A program made the position numbers and the translations under genes. Below, piece after piece: positions 5,257-8,143 of a DNA stretch of 8,143 nt. The stretch's first letter is position 1. Each line of letters opens with the position of its first letter. The DNA comes from an uncultured Bacilli bacterium. GTDB taxonomy: Bacteria > Bacillota_I > Bacilli_A > RF39 > UBA660. The notes under the pieces were generated by a model. That model was not told the DNA's origin. It made no database searches and saw only the letters and a program-made list of their open reading frames with translations. The stretch lies in contig CALVIA010000046.1 in assembly GCA_944329255.1 (NCBI GenBank), forward strand, positions 1 through 8,143. The letters are read 5' to 3'.

Positions 5257-5514
5257 ATGGACTGTATAGTAATTGAAAGTTCCATAGTTAAAAGTAATTC
5301 TATTAATTCAACTGATAAACTTGTATATGGAATTATTAAAGCACTTACAAATAATTTAGGCTATTGTTATGCTAGCAATGATTATATTTCTAAAAAAATC
5401 AATTTATCTAAAAGAACAGTATCAAAATCCATAAGCAATTTAAGAAAAGCAAATTATATTAGAGCTGAGACCATAAACTATCAAAGAAACATCTATCTGG
5501 TAAATGATGTATAG
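5257..5514 (+). CDS. HTH_36-like winged-helix protein
   Basis: 85 residues. A helical start (TDKLVYGIIKALTNN, 19-33) leads into GYCYASNDYISKKINLSKRT (35-54), VSKSISNLRKANYI (55-68) and a short wing to the end. The YASNDYISKKINLSKRTVSKSI pattern is that of the HTH_36 domain found in plasmid and phage replication or regulatory proteins. The start ATG has only a weak ribosome site (AGGAA at the end of the previous gene), so translation is probably coupled across the 5-nt gap. Three degenerate 23-bp repeats overlap and follow its stop codon, and it may bind them. It is too short to be a full initiator. Confidence 0.74.
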   Translation: MDCIVIESSIVKSNSINSTDKLVYGIIKALTNNLGYCYASNDYISKKINLSKRTVSKSISNLRKANYIRAETINYQRNIYLVNDV

Positions 5515-5570
5515 CAAGATTTTTCTATACTCTATGGAAGAATATTACTATACCCCATAGCACGATATTT
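5502..5570 (+). repeat. Three degenerate 23-bp tandem repeats (iteron-like)
   Basis: Units run 5502-5524, 5525-5547 and 5548-5570. Units two and three both start CTATAC and agree at 16 of 23 positions; units one and three agree at 12 of the last 14 (ATAGCAxGATxTTT). The period is close to two helical turns. CTATGG (5532-5537) and CCATAG (5555-5560) also form an inverted repeat. An AT-rich tract (5575-5640) follows. The pattern suits an operator, origin or partition site. Confidence 0.45.
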
Positions 5571-5658
5571 CTACTTAAATAAATAAGAATAATAGATAAG
5601 TATAATAAATAAATATTTTAATTATATTTAAAGAACTAAAATAGAAAGGATTTGGTAA
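5571..5658 (+). promoter_or_regulatory. AT-rich intergenic tract with a -10-like box
   Basis: TATAAT lies at 5601-5606 upstream of the SSB-like gene, but no good -35 is seen at 16-18 nt, so promoter status is tentative. The tract is almost free of G and C and could also serve as an unwinding region next to the 23-bp repeats. Confidence 0.35.
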
Positions 5659-6099
5659 ATGCGTTATGAAGATAGTAATTTAAATGAAGTCATAATATCA
5701 GGAGTTATTAATGCAATTACTGATACTAATGATAAATATATTAAGTTTGGTATTACTACAAAGAAATATACGACAAAGGAAGATAAAAACGTTTATGTCA
5801 GTTTAAATATAGCAAGAGAACTTTATAATGTTTATCAAGATTATTTTGTGAAAGATAATAAGATTTATATTAAAGGTTATCTAAACTCTTATATTGATAA
5901 GAATAAAGGAATTAAAAGTTTTGTTACTGTTACTGATGTAGCAAATAATAGGGAAGAAATTTTAAATGGTAGAAAAGCACCACATATCAGAGAAGATGAT
6001 GATGGTGTTTTAGTTTGGAATGGAAAAAGATGTGAGGATACACCAGCAACAGAAGAAGAAATAAAGGAAATGGAAGAACTATTAAAAGAATATCGATAG
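5659..6099 (+). CDS. OB-fold / single-stranded DNA-binding-like protein
   Basis: 146 residues. Residues about 8-98 carry the strand pattern of an OB fold: NEVIISGVI, YIKFGITTKKY, VYVSLNIARELY, a linker, then NKIYIKGYLNSYID and KSFVTVTDV, matching SSB and SSB-like proteins of mobile elements. The C-terminal third is acidic (DDDGV, EEEIKEMEELLKE), but it does not end in the DDDIPF-type tip that SSB uses to recruit partners. It probably protects single-stranded DNA during transfer or replication of the element. The ribosome site AAAGGA is 8 nt before the ATG. The family call is by pattern only; no single residue is diagnostic. Confidence 0.66.
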   Translation: MRYEDSNLNEVIISGVINAITDTNDKYIKFGITTKKYTTKEDKNVYVSLNIARELYNVYQDYFVKDNKIYIKGYLNSYIDKNKGIKSFVTVTDVANNREEILNGRKAPHIREDDDGVLVWNGKRCEDTPATEEEIKEMEELLKEYR

Positions 6100-6170
6100 T
6101 ATATAACGAAAGGAATGAGATTAGTTATGAAAAATTATAGTTAAAAAATTATTAGAAAGGGGATTAAATA

Positions 6171-6323
6171 TTGACAGATAAAAAGAAACTAAAACAATTA
6201 GAAATTGATAATATCATTGATGAAACTATTAACTTATCAATTTTAGTTAAATTAAAAGAATTAAATATCATTACAGATAAACAATTTTATGTTTTAAAGA
6301 AAAAAATAAAGGGATTTTATTAA
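6171..6323 (+). CDS. Small 50-residue protein with TTG start, SHOCT-like tail
   Basis: TTG 6171 has an excellent ribosome site, GAAAGGGG (6155-6162), 8 nt upstream, and the frame ends at TAA 6321-6323. The sequence is Lys-rich and helical: DKKKLKQLEIDN, then LSILVKLKELNIITDKQFY and VLKKKIKGFY. The second half has the pattern L..LKELNIIT..QF..LK.KI seen in SHOCT-type tails and in small proteins encoded just upstream of serine recombinases in Firmicutes elements. It may be a recombination accessory factor, but that is inference from position. No ATG lies in frame near the start, so gene finders restricted to ATG would miss it. Confidence 0.68.
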   Translation: MTDKKKLKQLEIDNIIDETINLSILVKLKELNIITDKQFYVLKKKIKGFY

Positions 6324-6353
6324 TAAATACTACAGAAGTTACAAAAAATTTAG

Positions 6354-6359
6354 TATAAT
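6354..6359 (+). promoter_or_regulatory. -10 box of a recombinase promoter
   Basis: A perfect TATAAT lies 51 nt before the recombinase ATG. The best -35 at 17 nt spacing is TACAGA (6331-6336), only 3 of 6 matches, so the promoter is likely weak or activator-dependent. Confidence 0.5.
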
Positions 6360-6374
6360 ATGTACGAGGACAAA

Positions 6375-6392
6375 ATATATTGTTCAATATAT
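6375..6392. promoter_or_regulatory. Perfect inverted repeat in the recombinase leader
   Basis: ATATATTG (6375-6382) and CAATATAT (6385-6392) flank TT. It lies between the -10 box and the ribosome site (GTGAGG, 6400-6405), where a bound protein would block transcription. With a 2-nt centre it suits a dimeric DNA-binding protein better than an RNA hairpin. Confidence 0.5.
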
Positions 6393-6409
6393 ATAGAAAG
6401 TGAGGTTAA

Positions 6410-8083
6410 ATGGCACAAGTTGAGATTATTAAAGCTAATCTCAAAACTAATGAAGAAGAAATCGTTAATAATACTAAAAAAGTATGTGCTTATTGTCGTG
6501 TAAGTACAGATTCTGATGAACAAATTAATAGTTACAATTCACAGATTAAACATTACTCCAATAAGATTAAAAGTAATCCAGAATGGAAATTTGTAGGTAT
6601 TTATGCTGATGAGGGTATTTCGGGAACACAAGTTAAAAATAGAACAGAGTTTCAACGGATGATAGATGATGCCTTAAATGGTAAGATAGATATTATCATT
6701 GCAAAATCTATTTCACGTTTTGCTAGAAATACTTTAGATACTTTAAAATATGCTAGAGAGTTAAGAGAACATAAAGTTGATGTTTATTTTGAAAAAGAAA
6801 ATATTCATACTTTAGAATTAGATAGCGAAATGTTTTTAACTTTATATAGTGCTTTTGCTCAAGCTGAAAGTGAATCAACTTCGATGAATGTTAAGTTAGG
6901 ACTTAAAGCTAAAATGAAACGTGGAGAATATGTTGGAAATGTAGGTTGCTATGGTTACAACTGGAATAAAGATACAAAAGAGTTAGAAATAAATGAAGAA
7001 GAATCAGAAATAGTTAAAGCTATATTTAATTGGTATATTTCTGGAATAGGCTCTTATACTATTTCTAAAATGTTAAATGAAAAAGGCATAAAATCCCATA
7101 GGGGTAAGAAATGGCGACCTAGTTCTGTTAGAACAATTTTAAAGAACGAAAAATATGTTGGCGATTTATTAAATCAAAAAACATATTCAGTAAGTCCTCT
7201 TACTCATAAAAAAGTTATTAATTTTGGCGAGAAAGAAAAGTATTATGTCAAAGATCATCATGTTGCTATTATAGATAGAGAAACTTGGAATAAAGCAAGA
7301 GAAATCTATCAAAGAAGAAGTGGCAAAATGCTTCCTGATGGACAAAAGCATAATGGTAAGTACAGTCTAAAATATGTTTTTAGTAGCAAGATAGAATGTG
7401 GTATTTGTGGAGCAAACTATGTAAGGCGAGTTAATGAAAAACGAAAAGATGGAACACGCAAAATTTATTGGGCTTGTTCAAGAAGAATCACTTATATTGA
7501 AAACTGTAATCATTCAATTTTTGTAACAGAAGATAATTTAAAAGAGATTTTTATTCAAATATATAATTCTATTATCGAACGAAAACATAAGACTAAAGAT
7601 AAACTTTTAACTGCTATTAAAGAAACATTAAGTGAAGATAATAATGAAGTAAATATTGATAGACTTATGCAAGAAAAAACAACATTAGAAAATCGTTTAT
7701 CTAATCTTATAGATATGAAACTAGATGACTATATGAATAAAAATGCTTATTTATCTAAAGAAAAAGAAATTAATGATAAAATAAAAGAGATAGATGATAA
7801 AATTAGTAATTATCAAAATAGGTTAAAAACTAATAAAGATATTTCTAAGCAATTAAAAATAGTCGAAGAAATACTATCAGCCCCTAAGACAATTAATGAT
7901 TTTAATGAAGAAACTTTTAATAATTTAGTTGAAAAGGTAATTGTTGGAGAAGTTGATGAAGATGGAAATATCTATCCCAATATAATTAACTTTATTTTAA
8001 AAGTTGGCTCTAGTTATCAGTATGAAATTAACGATGATAAAACCGTGTCATTTAGAACAACCAACATGGAAAAATTCACCTGA
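6410..8083 (+). CDS. Large serine recombinase (integrase/excisionase of the element)
   Basis: 557 residues, normal for the family. The resolvase domain (about 24-170) has YCRVST with nucleophile S32 and R30, then DEGISGTQ and SISRFARN with the catalytic arginines. A Recombinase domain follows (about 180-300; GYNWN, then KMLNEKGIKS and a KWRPSSVRTIL segment). A zinc ribbon uses C330, C333, C356 and C366. A long coiled coil lies at about 415-475. This is the TnpX/TndX-like architecture of Firmicutes integrative elements and would catalyse integration and excision through a 2-bp staggered cut. The ribosome site GAGG lies 4 nt before ATG 6410. The last residues (NMEKFT) and the TGA stop overlap the attachment site and host gene, so the true end in the circular form may differ. 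Confidence 0.95.
   Translation: MAQVEIIKANLKTNEEEIVNNTKKVCAYCRVSTDSDEQINSYNSQIKHYSNKIKSNPEWKFVGIYADEGISGTQVKNRTEFQRMIDDALNGKIDIIIAKSISRFARNTLDTLKYARELREHKVDVYFEKENIHTLELDSEMFLTLYSAFAQAESESTSMNVKLGLKAKMKRGEYVGNVGCYGYNWNKDTKELEINEEESEIVKAIFNWYISGIGSYTISKMLNEKGIKSHRGKKWRPSSVRTILKNEKYVGDLLNQKTYSVSPLTHKKVINFGEKEKYYVKDHHVAIIDRETWNKAREIYQRRSGKMLPDGQKHNGKYSLKYVFSSKIECGICGANYVRRVNEKRKDGTRKIYWACSRRITYIENCNHSIFVTEDNLKEIFIQIYNSIIERKHKTKDKLLTAIKETLSEDNNEVNIDRLMQEKTTLENRLSNLIDMKLDDYMNKNAYLSKEKEINDKIKEIDDKISNYQNRLKTNKDISKQLKIVEEILSAPKTINDFNEETFNNLVEKVIVGEVDEDGNIYPNIINFILKVGSSYQYEINDDKTVSFRTTNMEKFT
8062..8076. other. attR: Probable right attachment junction (attR)
   Basis: The recombinase frame and a separate open frame resembling a RhuM-family gene meet here, around ACATGGAAAAA (8064-8074). 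Large serine recombinases of this group exchange at a central dinucleotide, commonly GA, and one GA lies at 8069-8070. The exact crossover cannot be set without the empty site or the left junction. GGAAAAA (8068-8074) also occurs at 3039-3045, but I do not think that is the other end. Confidence 0.55.
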
Positions 8084-8143
8084 TGGTCCAATTTATAGGT
8101 ATGATGTTGATATTGCAAAAAACTATTTAAACGAAAAAGAATT
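8067..8143 (+). pseudogene. 3' fragment of an interrupted RhuM-like gene (runs off window)
   Basis: A frame from TGG 8067 is open to the window end and reads WKNSPDG, IYRYDVD, IAKNYLNEKE. TWKN.PDG followed about ten residues later by AKNYL.E.E is, as I recall it, a conserved stretch of Virulence_RhuM family proteins, where it lies in the C-terminal half. There is no start codon or ribosome site of its own, and it overlaps the end of the recombinase in another frame. It is therefore best read as the downstream half of a gene split by the element. Only about 25 codons are visible, so the family call is moderate. Confidence 0.6.

Larger units (their letters stand above)
1..8074. mobile_element. 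Right-hand part of an integrated mobilizable element (IME/ICE-like)
   Basis: The call rests on a large serine recombinase ending exactly where a foreign gene fragment begins, an oriT-like site, an XRE switch, an SSB-like gene and small HTH genes, a set typical of integrative mobilizable elements. The right end falls near 8062-8076. The interrupted gene at the right end reads on the + strand, so its 5' part should flank the left end. Nothing like that 5' part is seen in the window, so the left end probably lies upstream of position 1 and the MoxR/VWA operon would be inside. That boundary is an inference. No relaxase, coupling protein or type IV secretion gene is visible. Confidence 0.55.

Noticed and set aside
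5521..5570. CRISPR-like repeat array
   Set aside because: The 23-bp units are directly tandem without spacers and are degenerate; no cas genes are present.
6115..6141. Short + strand frames starting at ATG 6115 and 6127 (9 and 5 codons)
   Set aside because: Spacing to AAAGGA is 1 or 12 nt, and the length is too short to support a call; at most a leader peptide.

Overview
The window looks like low-GC Bacillota DNA (Clostridia or a relative). It is strongly AT-rich, uses mostly TTA, AGA and AAA codons, has strong AGGAGG-type ribosome sites, and uses the standard code (TGA ends two genes, TGG encodes Trp). I read it as the right-hand part of an integrated mobilizable element. A large serine recombinase sits at the far right. 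Its last codons run into the 3' part of a foreign gene that resembles the RhuM family. That is the layout expected when a recombinase gene abuts its own attachment site inside a target gene. The 5' half of the target gene is not in the window, so the left end of the element probably lies to the left of position 1.

Region 1-3053 is a tight three-gene operon on the + strand: a MoxR-type AAA+ ATPase (5' end cut by the window), a 133-residue protein that aligns with the ATPase core but has lost Walker A, Walker B and sensor 1 residues, and a protein with an HExxH metallopeptidase-like N-domain, a Gln-rich linker and a C-terminal von Willebrand A-like domain with a complete MIDAS. The likely working unit is ATPase + pseudo-ATPase + VWA/peptidase effector. 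The genes would be cargo of the element if the boundary argument is right.

Region 3054-3397 is non-coding but highly structured. It holds a MobV/RSA-like origin of transfer on the - strand (nic-like TAGTGTG/TTA next to a 37-nt inverted repeat), two smaller hairpins and two strong intrinsic terminators. No relaxase gene lies next to the oriT.

Region 3398-4742 is a phage-like regulatory switch. An XRE-family repressor and an overlapping four-helix membrane protein read left, and a small winged-helix protein reads right. The divergent promoters carry two copies of a CAAACGAGTACAG operator; the right one is a perfect GAGTAC-N4-GTACTC dyad.

Region 4743-6409 holds a 260-nt leader with competing hairpins and a terminator, an unknown 81-residue protein, an HTH_36-like protein followed by three degenerate 23-bp repeats, an OB-fold/SSB-like protein, and a 50-codon gene starting with TTG. 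The recombinase (6410-8083) has its own promoter-like box and an inverted repeat in its leader. Together the right half supplies control, DNA handling, integration/excision and a site for mobilization; the left half is the most novel cargo.
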